Shown: positions 24,764 through 39,722 of the stretch, in pieces | Position numbering within the stretch: position 1 is the first letter of the stretch | How the letters are laid out: each line of letters starts with the position of its first letter | Source: Seriola aureovittata | Lineage: Eukaryota; Chordata; Actinopteri; Carangiformes; Carangidae | Direction: 5' to 3' | DNA length: 64,000 nt | Assembly: GCF_021018895.1 (NCBI RefSeq) | Contig: NC_079378.1 | Coordinates: 25,292,160-25,356,159, forward strand | The notes under the pieces: model-generated | The model's database searches: none | The model's input: only the letters and a program-made list of their open reading frames with translations | What the model was told of the DNA's origin: nothing | Made by a program: the position numbers and the translations under genes

Positions 24764-27700
24764 CTTTGCTTGTGTGTGAATATGTTTTCAGACTGCTAGT
24801 GAGACCTGTTTGGATGACCTGTTTGAGTAATGTATGGGCAGAGCTGTGAATTGCTCCAGGGAGGGAGAGAGAAAAGGGGCAGGATTTTAACCTAGCTAAC
24901 TCCCTTTCACTGTTTGGATTTGGAAAGCAGCAGCCTGCTCCCAGCCAGTTCTCTCCCTGTGTGGGAGATAGGCGCTCTGGGCTATTCACATTTCCATTAT
25001 GTGCTAAACTGAGCGGATTTCTTGCCATGAACAAGATGCACACACGCTCGGACGCACACACAGATATAAATGCATGCACACTCAAACACCCACACTGTCT
25101 CCCTTTGCTCTCTGTTTCTCACTCAGATGTAGTACACAAACAGGAATTAGGGAATTCCAGGGAAAGATTAAATTTACTACATTTAGGAAACATTGGACCT
25201 AATGACTCGACTGTGATGTATTACATATTGTAATTTGTTGTAATAAGAATTGAAAGGGACTCTCTCCAATATAATTATGGTCTTTATGGTGCTGTTGTAA
25301 CTTGTGCTGCTTTGCTTTGGGAAATCATGGAATAGGAAGAAAAAAGAAAATAACTGAGATAAGAGCGCTGAACCTAATAGCAGCTCAGTCGAGACATTAT
25401 CTGAGATCTTTGTTTCTTTCTGTGCACCACATCCTCTCTTTGTCTTATTGCCTTTTCCATATTAGACACTTGTATTTCTATTGTCTCCTTTTACTGGTGC
25501 TGGTTCCTCTCCTTTCTCTCAAATCAATAGTGGTGAATTGTCCTGGAAATACTAATGCTTGAGAAGATGCTGGGTATTTGAGAGGATCTGGAAGTCTGCC
25601 TTTAAACAGGAATGTGTGTGTGTGTCTGTGTGTGTGTGTGTGTGTGTGTATGCATGTGTGTATTTACAGTACGTTGTGTTATAGGATGTAGCATTGGCTT
25701 TTATGTGTAAAATGAGACATTGTGGTGTTTAATATTCAGTTGATTACTATCTAGAGCTAAAGCTACTAAAACATTATCCCTGCCTCAGTCTAATCAGAAT
25801 TTATTCTGTGCTATACGTGACATTTACTGTACATCGCACATCTTGAGCAGCGCAGTTATGTTTGAAGATAGAGAATAATTCTCTCTCATAACAAAACCAG
25901 AGACCCAAAACTGTCGTTACAGTGTCAAGAGACAAATGTTATAGCTGCTCCACTGACTCCCTTGACTGAATAGAGGCCGACTTTATGAACACAATGACTG
26001 TGTCAGAGTGATTTTGTGGGGATTTTGTGGTTCTCCTTAAAATACAATCAAGCTCATTTGTATTTTGCAGCTCAAACAGCCATTCTGAATTCATTTTCTG
26101 AGTTAATTGTCACATTCATTGTTAATGTAGGAGCTGCAATTACTATAAGAAATCATTTTTTCTTCTCTATTGTTGGAGGAGAGGTGGGCTACTTATGGGT
26201 CAGCAACACATACATTATGGGGATGAAATAACACACAGCATATATTGTTGCAAGTGTCAAATACTAAACATACAGGAGCGAAATCTAAACATCATTAAAT
26301 AGAGAATATTCTCACATTTTCACCCCGGAGCAGCTTTAATGGTCCTTGAAATGCTGTCATATGAGTCTTTGACACAAGTATTGTAGCATGCGGGATCATT
26401 CTTGAGGCATAGTTTAAGTTTCGTCATGAATTAGTTTGTATTTTTCTATGTGGCTGGGGATTGTACCATGTTGGTGTATGGGAACACCCTGAGGGATCAG
26501 TGTTTGCACAGTGGAGTGCACCTCATACTTCAATATGTCTCTGTATTCCTTTGCTGCTATATGACCATGCAGACCAACCGTGGGACCTAAATGCCCCTCA
26601 TTTCCAGTGCACATTAAATTTCAAGTGCCTTCTGTTTGACTACTTTGGAACCTTGTGATTGTCAGGTGTCTTTTAAAACTGGATGGCCACACAGTGAGTC
26701 TGCAGGCTTTGCAGTTTTGTTGTTTCAAATTTAAATCCCCTTTTTCCAACCCCATGTATTTTTGATGTTGACTACCTAGTAGCAGAAGCTACTTTGAAAG
26801 GTCCTGCTCACAACTTTACCCACAAATGAAGCTTTTTCAGTGTTGATCTTGTTGGCCAGTTCAAATAACAGACACTAACCCGTGTTGTTCACTGTTGTTT
26901 CCTCTTTGTGCAGACAGATAGGTTGTTTTTCTGACACTATGACCAAGGCAGCCTCTAGTTGTTTCTGTGTAATTCAGAATATCATGGCTGCAGGGATGAA
27001 TAATCGCATGACTCCTTCAGGGGGCTGCAGGATCCTGCCAGTATTGCTGCAGCCAAAGTTGTCATGCGGTGCTGCGGGTGGGAGCAAGCGGGTAGATGAA
27101 AGTGCTGTGGGGATGCTCTGACAATGAGCCCAGCTCAAAATGGTTTGTATCCTTAGGAGTCCACACACATCCTCAAATTTTCTAATGGGCTGTAGCATTG
27201 TATCTCAACCAGTGGTTTAGAAAATGTAGCTAACTAGAGGGGTGCTGCTCCCTCGGGTACGTTTGTGCTGTACAAGCTCAATTTTGGTGATTCGTCGTGC
27301 ATTTTATGAGCTTCAGTCTGACTGAAATTTGAAGGGGCATTATTCATTCCATGTGATGCAAACACTTCAGCTGTTTCAGATGGTAGCAAGGATTTAAATA
27401 TGTAAATTATGCAGATATGCAAGATAAATCTACAGCTGGCAGCCTGGTGAAAAAATAAATAGAATACCTCATAACATTTGTTTGTATTATAAATTGACCA
27501 AGCCTTACTAAAAAACACACTTATTCCAATACAGTTGTTGTTCCATACACGTTGTAGAATAGAGCTCATGACAAAGAATCAATGCACAGTAACGTAGAAA
27601 AGTCATATTGTATGCCTTGTGTTGGAGGTGGTCTTCTGATCTGACAGCAGGTACGATGGGAAAAAGCAGAATACACTGGAAAACAAGCAAAATACACCCA

Positions 27701-30700
27701 GAATGTCAGTTTTCCTTAAATCTACACCATGCATTGATTTCCTCACTCACTTTATTATCTACTAACACATTGGTTTAAGTTCTTTCTTACATTAGGACAG
27801 TATTAACATACATTAACAAGGTTATTTCATCTTTCTGAATGCTGACGCCTGCTGTAGACTTACAGATTCACAGAAGAAGCTTCAGAACATTCAACACATA
27901 GCTTGCTTTAGTGGAAAATTACTGAACAAACCCAATGCAGACTCTCAGAGTGGGAGTAAGAAAGCCAAACGGAAGACAAAAGAAAAGAAGCAAGTGAGAT
28001 CCAAGGCCATCAGAGGAACATGTACTACATCAGCTGTTAGACCGTCACTGGGCACAAATCTGGAGTATTCGCAACCTTGTTGAAATTCTATTTCCTGAAC
28101 AGTCTTGTTGGGTGAATATTTGACACAAATGATAACATCAGCCATTTCACCGAGAAATGAGGCCATGTCTGTTTATTATTAGTCTTGCATTTTTCCTTGA
28201 TAAACAAGACTCATTGTGTTTCTGGTAGTGTTGCAGCATGTCACTTGTTTCTCACATCCAAGTATGCAATTTTAATAATCAAGAATCACCTGCTGTCAGT
28301 GTGTACAATCAAACTCGGCCAGCCACTGAGCCAGCTTTTCACATCTTCAGTTTGTTTAGTCAGATGTTGCAGCTGAGCGCTACTTCAAGAGCCACGTCAA
28401 CAAACAACTGTGCGACCTCCAGGCCACCAGCGGACTGGCACTAATCATCAGAGTGAGTGGCTGTTGATGGAATTAGAACAGCTCCCTCAAACGATTAAGA
28501 AAGGACAGAAAGACATAAACAGCGATGTGTTGAAGGGAGGTGTGGGTGGAGGGGCGGCAGATACAAGAGTGTTCATTAGTACAGAACTCAAGAACAAGAT
28601 GAGTCCCCCTCTGTTTGACTGTGCTAAGTGAATTAGAAGTATCGTCACTCACTCACACAATCATCAGTTAAACCCTCCCTGTCACGAGCAGCCAACAACA
28701 TCAGCAGCTGCAATGAGAAATTAGACTCACTGGACAGTTTGTTTGGAATTTCAGCAGAATGAGTAGAATTCTACTCCACTGCTAGAAGTGGGGATTCTAT
28801 GATCTACAAAAAGGAGCGTGTAATAAATAACAAATAACTTCACAAAGAACCTGCCATGCAAACAGGAAGTAACACAATTTGAATTAAGCCTAAACCAGCA
28901 GACTTACTGCAGGTGTTGCCACTGGTGACACGCTCATAATGACAATGTTAACATTACAATGTTTAATAGCTATAATTTCACTATCTTAGTTTAGCATGTT
29001 AGCATGCTAATGTTTGCTATTTAGCACTAAACACAAGGTACAGCTGTAGCTGATGAGAATACCATTAGCTTTGCAGGTATTTGGTCCATAGACCAAGACT
29101 TGTTCAAAGTAACAATTTGTCCTGTGAATGTTGAGATATTTCACAGGGTAAATGAAACCTTTTTCCTGCTGGTGGAACGAGATCAAACTCAGGGGATCAC
29201 CCATCTCATTAGGATCACGAGTTTCCATGTGCCAATCCATGTGATATCTCTTATGATACGGACTGATCAACAGACAGACATCGAGCTCTGGCCACAGAAA
29301 ATGATATGATGCGATGAGCTAGCCTATATCATCTCACTGGAAATGACTCACCACTCTGTTGGGCTACGAAATCACACAATCCACTCACAATCTTGAAATG
29401 AATGATGGTAGATTTACAGAGTGGCTATTTCTTTTTCTACTTACAAACCAGTTTAAATAGAACTGATACATTCTGTTACCAGCAGCCACGCAGGTCAGCT
29501 CCAGCTACAGCTATGACAAAGATAACAGTTTTGAGAATGAGTTAGTTAATTAATAACTTTGATTAGTTAACATCAGCAAGCAAAAGCACATGGAGGATTT
29601 TGACCCTTAGACCAGGGACCTGTGTTTCCTCTTGCTCATTTTCACATGTCTCACTAATCAAAACCAGCAGCACAATTATGACCCATGCATGACCATGCAA
29701 GAGTCCTGCAGCTTCCGCAAATTTATCTGTAATTTGCGAGACGGTAATTTGTGAAGTGTGACTCTGCTGTTTGAAATGATCTTTTGTGAAAAGGGGTCCC
29801 GGGATCCAAAATGGAACCAGCTATCGCAGTCCAACCCCAGGCAGATGGCAGGGAAACCAGTTCACCAATTCATGTCTCTTGAAATGGGTGAGAAAAAAAA
29901 TAGCAGTTGCTCACAAACTGTACCCCAAAAGGGATGGGAGTGTCAGCGATCCGTCTGTCCCACGCTTACGCCTTAGGAACAACAACCAAGATGTACGTAT
30001 GTTGTGTAGGTACTGCAATAAAAACTGGTCAACATTGCTAATCACCACATGCACAATACCTGTGTGAAGAGGCAAAACATTCATTTATAATCAACATGAT
30101 TCTTTTTCAGACTGGAGAGGTTGTTAAATAATTATGTAAATTTGACCTCTGTTTGTGTCTCCTCACTCTCTGCGTCCTTGTCCCTGTGTCGTCTTCAGTG
30201 ATGGCAATTCCTTTGAACCATTCAGTGCTGTACGCTCTCCAGTCAACAATATTAGCCTAATTGGCATAATTTGAAAGCCAAAGGCCTGTTTTCTCCAGGC
30301 ATGAAATAATGTTCTCTCACAAAGTGAATCACATGGAAGGAATCATTTATCCCCACTTCCATGTACTTTACGACCGACATGCACCACGTGGGTGTGGATT
30401 AGCAAGTAATTGCGTTTGTTCGAGGGTCCGGTAGATGAAGAAGCAGGTTCTGCATGAGATTTTTGTTGTGATACCAGAACTGAGGTTGTGTTCAGCCGTT
30501 GATATTATTGAGGCCCTAGTTCGTGCCGGTGGAGGGATTCTGTAAATGTAGTGCACCACTTAAGGTTCAGAGGGGGGTCTAGTGGGAGGCTTTGGCTTGT
30601 GTTCTGGAAAGTGGCAAGTCGCCATTAATCATGCATTTCATTCTCACCCATTGACAACATCCAAAGTTAGTGTGTGTTCCCAGGCAGATTGTCAATGTTT

Positions 30701-33700
30701 TCTGTGAGTAGATAGGTTGGCCACATTGCACCATCTGTTGCCAGTCCAACAGCCCTCATGTGTACTTATCCCCTGTTTGCCTTCCTCCGCCTTGCTCGCA
30801 TTAAGCCGGTACTGGGTACTGAGCGTTGATCAAAACTGATCTTCCTCAGCTGTTGAGGTGTTGAAAATAAGTTAGTTTTTTTGTCATCTGTGTCACTATT
30901 ACTATATGCCTTCACCAATAACTGTCATATCAACTGATTAAGTTGTATTAATTAGTTCATAATTTGGACATTATGACGCAACAGGACTGCAGCAACATGA
31001 TGTCCTCGGCGGTGGTCTGCTCTGATCAGTCTGTTCTAATAAGCAAAACAAACTGGGGAGACGTACTACACCTTTCTGCTGTTTCACAGGAATCAGAATG
31101 ATGTTGCTACATGAAAGAGCGAATACTGTAACGTTCCCTCGAGCCAAATCAGGGACATTTTACAGAGAGCAATAAAAACACTGACAGTGGTGTCTGATGC
31201 TGTGCATAAGAAGGGACAAATGTACAGAGAAACACCATTAATAGTTGAAGAATATATGTATAGGGATAGAGAAGTGTATTGAGATGATTGTGATCAGCTC
31301 TTGTGCTTTGAATGATCGATATCTAGATATGGATTTCTGGTAAAAGAGCACAGACACAACTGACGTTTAAAACTGTCAACATGCTGTACCTGTGCTGCAA
31401 GAGTGTAATTCTTTAACTGACACACAAATATTAAAATTGACCAAAAATGAACTTTCCCGTATGTTGTGGAAGTGTTTGTTAGACCAGATACTGTTGCTCC
31501 AGCTGTTTGGTGAGAAGCACCACTAGTCTTTCCTACATCCTGTGTTGACAGTGCACTAGGGAAGGCGTTTAACCCCTGAGCTCTCAGGACGGGCCCCCTG
31601 GACAATTACAGCACATAAATGCTAAGAGTGTTTTAAACCCTATTCAATTAATTAGAAAAATGTGCCGTCCAGTGCTTAATTGTGTTCTTTGATTGATCTG
31701 ACAAATAAGGCCTGTGGTTTTCATTTTTTTAAGGGCTAGCATGTTATATATTCACAACAGCTGTTATTGTGCTAAAGCATCGCTGATTGTGTTCTTACCT
31801 CCGTCAGAGTGGTTGAATCTCAATGAACTATTATTGTCTATAATTGCTAACCAGTGCAGCAGTTGATTATAATGGCATATTTGACTGTAAGGTGGTTGAT
31901 GAAATAGCCATACAACCTTTTGAATAGCTCGACATGTCTCTGTTATTCCTAATTTGCTCTTTGTCTCAGGGTTGTATAGGTTTCAAACCTTATAGGAGAT
32001 TCATTTTCCTATTTTTAAGGTGGCCTCATGCTTATAACAGTGCACATGTAGAGGTGGCCAGGGCAGAGAAGTGGAACTAATTTATGCATATTTTTTGGCT
32101 GAAGACAGTGAGATAAGGGGCTAGCATCTGGTGCTAACTGGACCATGCTCCCTCCTTGGAGGTCTGTGCATTATGATGTTCGGTAAGTTAGCTAAGGGCT
32201 AGCATCTGTTGTTAATTGGACCATGCAAACACCTTTAAGAGCTCTGGTGCACTTTCTTACAGTTGGTTGGAAGAAACATATGCCTGGTGTGAAGAAGCAT
32301 GCAAACTGGATTTACTGTGTTGAAGCTTGTTGTGGCTTTCTAATTCTTTTTAGGAGCAGCTGTATGTATGTGTAAATTCAGGATACCACTCAACATGTTA
32401 CATTTTAGAGTCAATTAGTCCCATTTTAATAGATTTACTCCAAGATTTGTCTGTCAAGGTTTTAGACTGTTTTTCGAATGAAACCCTGTTATCTGTATTA
32501 AATGCTTGGAACTGGTCATGCCATTCCTCTGAATCTAAATATCTGGCATCAATTAAAGTGGGTGGTGATGCTTTGACAGAGGGCAACTTTAATTTAATTA
32601 GAAATTTGATCTCCAATTTGAATTTAATTCAAATCGTTTCGGTTTGGCACAAAGAATTCTATAAAAATAACTCACATTATTCCACATCTCTCTGTCAGGT
32701 GCAAATTGAGTTTATTTTCAGTAACATACCAACTCACCTTTACAGTACAGTGCAATGTTTTTCCCATCAAAAGGCAATGTCAGAGAAAGTATTTTATTTT
32801 TATTTGAAATATAAAGACATATGTATATGAGCTGTTTTCCATGACAAAAACTAACAGATTGTCACGGTTTGAGGTAAGTAGGAGTAAGGGGTGGACCCAA
32901 ATGCAGAGGAGGAACCAGTGTCAAGGAATTTATTAACAAAAAAAAAAACAGAATTCATACATGGGACGATGCCACTGATGAAACAAACAACAACTCTCAT
33001 CACCCACAAACAAACAATGATCCCACAAGGACAAGACAGAACAAGGGCTTCTTAAAGGAACGGAACTGATTAGTGATGGAGAACAGGTGGGGAAGCAGAC
33101 ACAGGTGGGACACATCAGGGAATTAACCAAAGGAAGCAAAACTAGAACTCAGACACTGGGGCGACATGACTATCAAAATAAAACAGGAAGTGCACGGGGA
33201 AACAGAGCACAAGACAGGGAAGACAAAACTAGACAGCAGAAACACCCAAACCAGAAACACTCAAAACCCAGAAAACCAAAAACCAAGAAAGTCCAAAAAA
33301 ACCCTGGAGCCTCCAGGCTGAGACCATGACACAGATTATACAAATATATGATTAATGATTTAATCATTCAGTCATTTGGCTCAATGTTGATTGATTTTAT
33401 TTTCTTTTAATTCAAACTCATAAACGATCCAACCTTTCTGGATAAAATTGTTTTATTAAATGCATCATATTTTGGAATAACAAACCATGAACTAAGTGTT
33501 TAACTAAATACTGCAACTTGACAAAAACATTCAAAATTATATAACTTTATCTTTCCCTTTAAAACTGACAATAAAGCGACTAAAAAGTATAAGACGACGT
33601 GTCAGATGCTGCATCTATAGCAGTCTAATGACAGCGGCAGTCAGTGCCGTCTATTAGTATAACAGTGGTTGAGTTTTGGAAGTTGTTGGCAAAACTCTGG

Positions 33701-36700
33701 TAGCGGTCATGTTGGGTCAAGCTGCTCCTGTCACAGTCTGTGACTGAGGATATCTGTTATGAATAAACCAAATATTCCTGTCTGCCTGAGGTTTCCTGCC
33801 CACAGATTGAAACTCCTACAGCAGAACAGTGTGGAAGGGTGCAGCTCCCATCCACTCTGTCCCTATCTGACAGACTTTACTTCTCACACAGTGACAAGTT
33901 TTTTTTTTCAACCTGTCAAAGTAGCCGTAAGTTTTAATGCTTAAGTTGCACTAGTCCGAGAGAAGACTATGTGGTGATACTCAATCCAGATATATATATT
34001 TTATATACAGCAGGTGAAATAATGTATATAACCCTCTCTGTCACATTCACCTGCGTCATACGTACATTTGACTATATGATCGTGTTATTTTGTGTGTACA
34101 TGTTTGGGATTTAGACCATACAGCATGATCCATTTTCAATATGAGGGATCGCAAAATGATTCATTACACGCCGCTGTCTCCCTTTCAAGGTTATATATCA
34201 CAATGCCATACACAGTACATTATTGGCTATAATTTAATGCAGTCATGTTTCTACATTTGAATTTGAAATATGGCCATACATCTCCTTTTAGATGAGTTGG
34301 CACTGGCTTAAGCTACTGCATTAGTAGACCTTGAATGAGGCCTTCACACTATTACTGATACAGCTGTAACTTATGGCTGCTGTCATCTGTGGACGCTGCA
34401 GCTGGGTGTTGCCTTCTGATTTCAGAAAGCCACATCAAGCCATGTTTTAGAGCCATTATAAAAAGTCAGGTGTCAGTATTGGGATGTACAGAAGGGATTA
34501 TAATGAAACAAAGTAAAATCACATTAGTAATATTTAGACGGACCCCCAGCATGTCCGTGTGCTCATACTGCATGCATGTGTCTGTGTGTGGCCATGAGTG
34601 TCTTAACTCATGTGTGACCGAACTAAGTCTCGTGTCTCTCAGCAAAATGATAATGCTCCACACAGAAACACTCAAGCACAGGCAGAAGTATTAAATTGTA
34701 TTATCTTCATTCTTTTCTGGTATATTAAGCAGGACTGGGAGCTACGCATTGTGTTCAAATATCTGTCTTTTCCTGGTGTAATACCACTAATTTGAGTAAG
34801 CTTATCCGCTCCCTTCAGTGGTCTCCAGTCAGGCTGGGGTGATGAGAGTGAAGAACATCACCAGTCAGCCAGAGGGCCTCTGTAGTTGCTTTATTATTCA
34901 TGTGGCCTTCCCAACATCCCACCAATCTAGGCCAAAGTGCTGTTATATCTGCTAAATGTTACATTCCAGACGTCCCCTCGCCCATTCATTCACCTCCATC
35001 ACATCAGTTTGCCCGGGAATCGTCAACAACTCCATCCACTGTATCTTCTGATTCACAAGAAGTGGAGAGTGCCAGGGCAACAATAAAGTGACATCAGACT
35101 TCCCCAGTAGGCTCCTCAGTGAGTGGGAAGGAAAGGGAATATCCGGAAGTTTGATTAATTCATGAAATCCACAGAATGTAGTAGCTTCCTTTTATCCGAC
35201 CCCCAAAGCACACACACTCAAGCGTCTGTTTCCTCATGCTTTTTACCTGCAGTAGGTCACTTCATAAATAAATGCTCTACACAAGGCAGGGTGAGCACTG
35301 TCACCGGCTTTCATGCCTGCGCCCGATGTGTGTCAATTCATTCTCCACTGTTGTACAGGGTGTAATTGGAACAAGGCAGCAAATATGACTCCGTCCCATC
35401 TGACAAGTGTCTGTTTGTGTAAAGCAAGCAATGGATACTGTTGGTGTTGTGAGGGCAGAAGGGAGTGCTGGATGGCAGAGTCAGAGACGGTGCACCAGGG
35501 AGTTATCTGATAACCAGACAGCTGCTAACTTCACTTCACTTCATCTCCTTTACAACAAAAAGTCTGTTTTGAGCTTTTATTAACTTACACAGTCCTGGCG
35601 TTTCTGACTTTCTTCTATCCCCGAATTTTCCTTTACCACTTCCCTCCCTGTGTCATCTCCAACCTTCAAAACATCATGTCATCTGATGTCCTTCATTTCC
35701 TCAACCCACAGACCTGATATATGATTCTGCAGCTTAAATACGCATAACATTTACAAACTCATTAAGTCTTTAGGTTGTTATTATGGATCCGGAGCCTCGC
35801 ACCTCGTCTCACTTTGGTACGCTGCTACACGATCCATTTACTGTATGGTCTCCTAAGTCCTTCACTGCAGCTGTAGAATCCTTTATCCGAATTAAAAGCG
35901 ATAGGAAACACATGTCATGAGCCACAGGGTCCGTGATGGCTTAGCTTCATACTTAAAGACACTTTGCACTAGCTGACAATAAAAGATGGCGTGCCGTGTA
36001 ATTGCATTTGTTCCAGAGGTTTTTTTTTTTCCAATGTGTCTTTTTGAAAAAGGCTCTTTCATTCACAACCAGTGTTTTTTAGTCACACAAGAAACAGTCC
36101 TGGCTGCTATACATGGTACGAAGAGAATTATTGTAGGCTGTATTGAGTGTAAATGTGAAGCAGACACAACCAGCCTAAGTGGATGTTGCACATTAGCAGC
36201 ATTTTGGGAGATCAAAAGAGCCACAACACTTTGCTTTTTCCTCTCTCTACCTTCTCCAACCCTTTCTACCCCAGGCTGAGTGACAGGGAGGGGAAGACAC
36301 AAATTCATATGCATCTTGTCATTTGACCATTAGAAATGGGGAAAGTCACAGCAACTAACACTGTAGTTGAGTGGTTGTCACACATCGCACTTTTAAGAAA
36401 GACAAAACAGGCATTTCTGTTTATATACAAATAAGATACATGTGATAATGCACAAGGCGACAGTGAAGAGAGGTGTTTCACACAGCGTTTATGTTGCTGT
36501 GTAAAGGATGATGCTCTCATGGTTAGTGGGTAAGCTTGGTCTCATGCTCCAGTAGTTAATGTGCACTAGTCCATTGCTGCAGATGTTGTCCGCATGGGGA
36601 CTGGAGCTGAGGAGTGACCAACAGAGCTCAGCATGGGGAGGGATGGACAGTGTGTTCCAGAACAGATGTTTCCAGCCTTTGTGCGTTTGTCATTTGGGCC

Positions 36701-39691
36701 TTAATCTGGTCAGTGAAGGGCATTAGAGTATATAGAAGGCAAAGGGGAGGGATACTGCATGCATTGGGTCCCCAGCTGTCACCTCAGAAGACACCCCCAC
36801 CTCCACCAACCTCATGCCCACCCCTTCTCTCCCCCACCCGCTGACAAATCCTGAATTCTCACCCACATCCGAGTTCCTCCCAGTCAAATCCAAACCCATG
36901 AACACATGCAAACCCTCCGAACAGCACACACTTTGTAATTGGCCCAGAATTAGGGCACATGGTGTATTGTTGAACCTGTGGAGATTATGCATTATGCTTG
37001 AATCTGTGGAGATTAAGCAGCTCTGGGTTATTATGCCTCCATTTTCTCTGATTGCCTCTCTGTTTTATTTCCCTGTCTGTGCTACAGTGAATATCCCACT
37101 CATTTCATCTTTTTCCTCCTCCCTAATATTGTACCGCATTCCCTTTTTACTTTCCTCTCAATTCCCCTCTGTTGTTCTGCACCCTCCATCCCTCTCTTTT
37201 CATTCTCTCCTCCTCACTCCTCCCTCCCCACCCTCCTTTCCACTTCTCCTCCTTAGGGCCTCTGGCTGTCTCCCCACAAGTGATGTTCTCCTGGCCAGAT
37301 GATGCATGCATATCTCTTGTGTCTTCTTGATGCTAACTCACGTCGACATTTGCACGGCATTGTGGGATTCTGCTCTCGGTCATATTTCATGTAATGATGA
37401 AAATGATGATGGTGATGAGGATTCGGGGAGGGGCAGGGGGGGTTGCTTCTATTTTCTGCCCTTGTCTTTTCTTCAATATCAATCAGTGCAATGAGATAAG
37501 ATGGAAGATAATGGGTGTTCACAAAAAGTGTAACAGGAATAAACAAGTTTTGGTTTGAGTTTGGATGGGTTCATTTTCACTTTCCATGTGTCCGGAGCTG
37601 CAGCCGGTCCGCAGCACAAAGAGACACTTTCACATCTGCTAATCCCTGGGTCCTTTTTCCTTATATCTGGTGTGTGTGTGTTTTTTTTGTTGTGCTCCTT
37701 CTGGGCAGCCGTGTTTACATGAACATCATGTTCCAATGAGGAGGCAGGAAGTGAAAATCATCCCTAATAGCATAGCATTTTCCTTGCAAGTACGCTAACA
37801 AGGGGAAATGTGTTTCTAAGCAAAAACAGAGTGAGAGGGAGGCAGGGAGGATAAACACATTCAGGGAAAGAGGGAGGGGGTGTGATTATTGGACTAACCC
37901 TGGAGAGAGAGGATGAGTGAAGGCCATGGCAGACTTTTGGCCCTCCAGCAATGTCTCCTCTGTGTGTGTGTGTGTGTGTGTTTGTGTTTGTGCGTGTGTG
38001 TGCAGTATATTTGTGCGTGTCTATGACAGAGTTGGAGGATGCGGGTGGCAGTGTGCACATTTGAGGGACTTGCCGGTATGCAAAACTGTGTCAGTGGATA
38101 TAGCATCTTTGGAAGAGAGATTTCTTCACAGTCTTTGCTACACCCTAATTAATCTGCTTAAACCTGCTCGGCCTGTCTCCAGCGCTCTTACACATCAGAA
38201 AAGCCAGCAGCTCCGAATCCAACCAGGATTTTCTCCATGGATGCCGGTGGAAAATCAGTCCAGCCCCACAGCTGACAGCTTTCTGTCAGCGTGTGCAAAA
38301 ATGCATATAAATGAGAGACAAACATACACATCAACATTTCCCATGATGGATGTTGGGTGGGAGTTGTCACAAGGGGCTGTGAAGCTCCTGAAACAATCAG
38401 GTTGTTGGCTTATGTTGCCTTCATGCATCCGCTCCCTACTGGTCAACAGTCACTTCAGTCGCCAGCACATGAAGCAATTTACGGTCAGCAGTGTTCTCTT
38501 AGCCTTGCCCTGGGCTCTGGCTGTGATCTGGATCTTATACAAATACCAATGACAAAAGGGTGACAGTCATTTTTCTGCCTCTGTCACTCACTGTTACTGC
38601 CAGAGCTGTTGTAAATAATTCTTCTGGGAGATCTATTGGAGTATATCCCTCTGTTTATGAAAGCTGTTGCAAAGAACTGTCCAAACTTTACTTAAATCCG
38701 AATGACTTGCCCAACTTCATTCAGCTCTGCTAAGCAATCTGCTCTGAAAGCAGAGTTTTCACAGAGCACCATTTCTACAGCTCCTGCTCGCCACAATAGA
38801 CTGCAGATTCCCACACCGAGTATCAAATCAGAGCTGGAGATAAGGTTTCAGGATTTTGGTTGCACTTAAGCAGATTACAGCGTAACGACTGCTGAATAAA
38901 GGACTCATCACTGAAGCAAAAATTAAATGTCCAATAGCAGCCTGGCAGTACGCTGCAGTATCAACAGCACATGAACCAATATGCAGGAGTATGTTTTCCT
39001 GGGATTTAGCAAACTTAACTTTGTAATATTATACAGAGTAAACAAAAATATTTAAACCCGCAGAGCAATCATTTCCTGGTATGATTTTCAAAATGACTTC
39101 TTCTTGTATGAGATAGATACATTTCCAGTCAATCAAGATAATGGATATAGTATGTGGTAACTGCAAATCTACTGATTTGCAACAGAAATGATGTTTTGTA
39201 GGAAAACGTGATCGTGACCAGATTATGTTTAATGTAGCCATGTTGTTAATTAACGTATTTGGTAAGTTTGGAAATATGTTGATACCGAATGTAGCAGTAA
39301 AATGTTCACAGACAACGTATTGGTTTCCCACCAAAATATCTGATCTTACAAGATCCACTTGTCATGACTACAGCGTTGCTGAACTTTTTTTTTTCATAGT
39401 TACAGTGTGTTTCTGCTCTGATAGCTCTTGGTTAAAGATCCTGGTCTGGTTTAACACAAAACCTCAGTGACACCTGTTTATTTACATTTAACCAAAACCC
39501 TGTTCTTTCTCTAACATTGTACAAAGAGCGTTTGTTGCCGAGACCTAAACCACAGAGTCTGCTGTTGATAAATGAATAAATGTATCAATTCATTCATTCA
39601 ACAAAGTTGCTACTGAACAACGGTCACCACGATATCAGATTTTCATTTCATAGAATTCATGATATGACATTATCACGGTAATATAGATTTA

Positions 39692-39722
<31 letters not shown>

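Noticed and set aside
32447..32830. 127-codon plus-strand frame
   Set aside because: AT-rich, overlapped by a similar minus-strand frame, no protein family recognised.
36814..37302. 162-codon plus-strand frame
   Set aside because: Kept open by C/T-rich low-complexity sequence.
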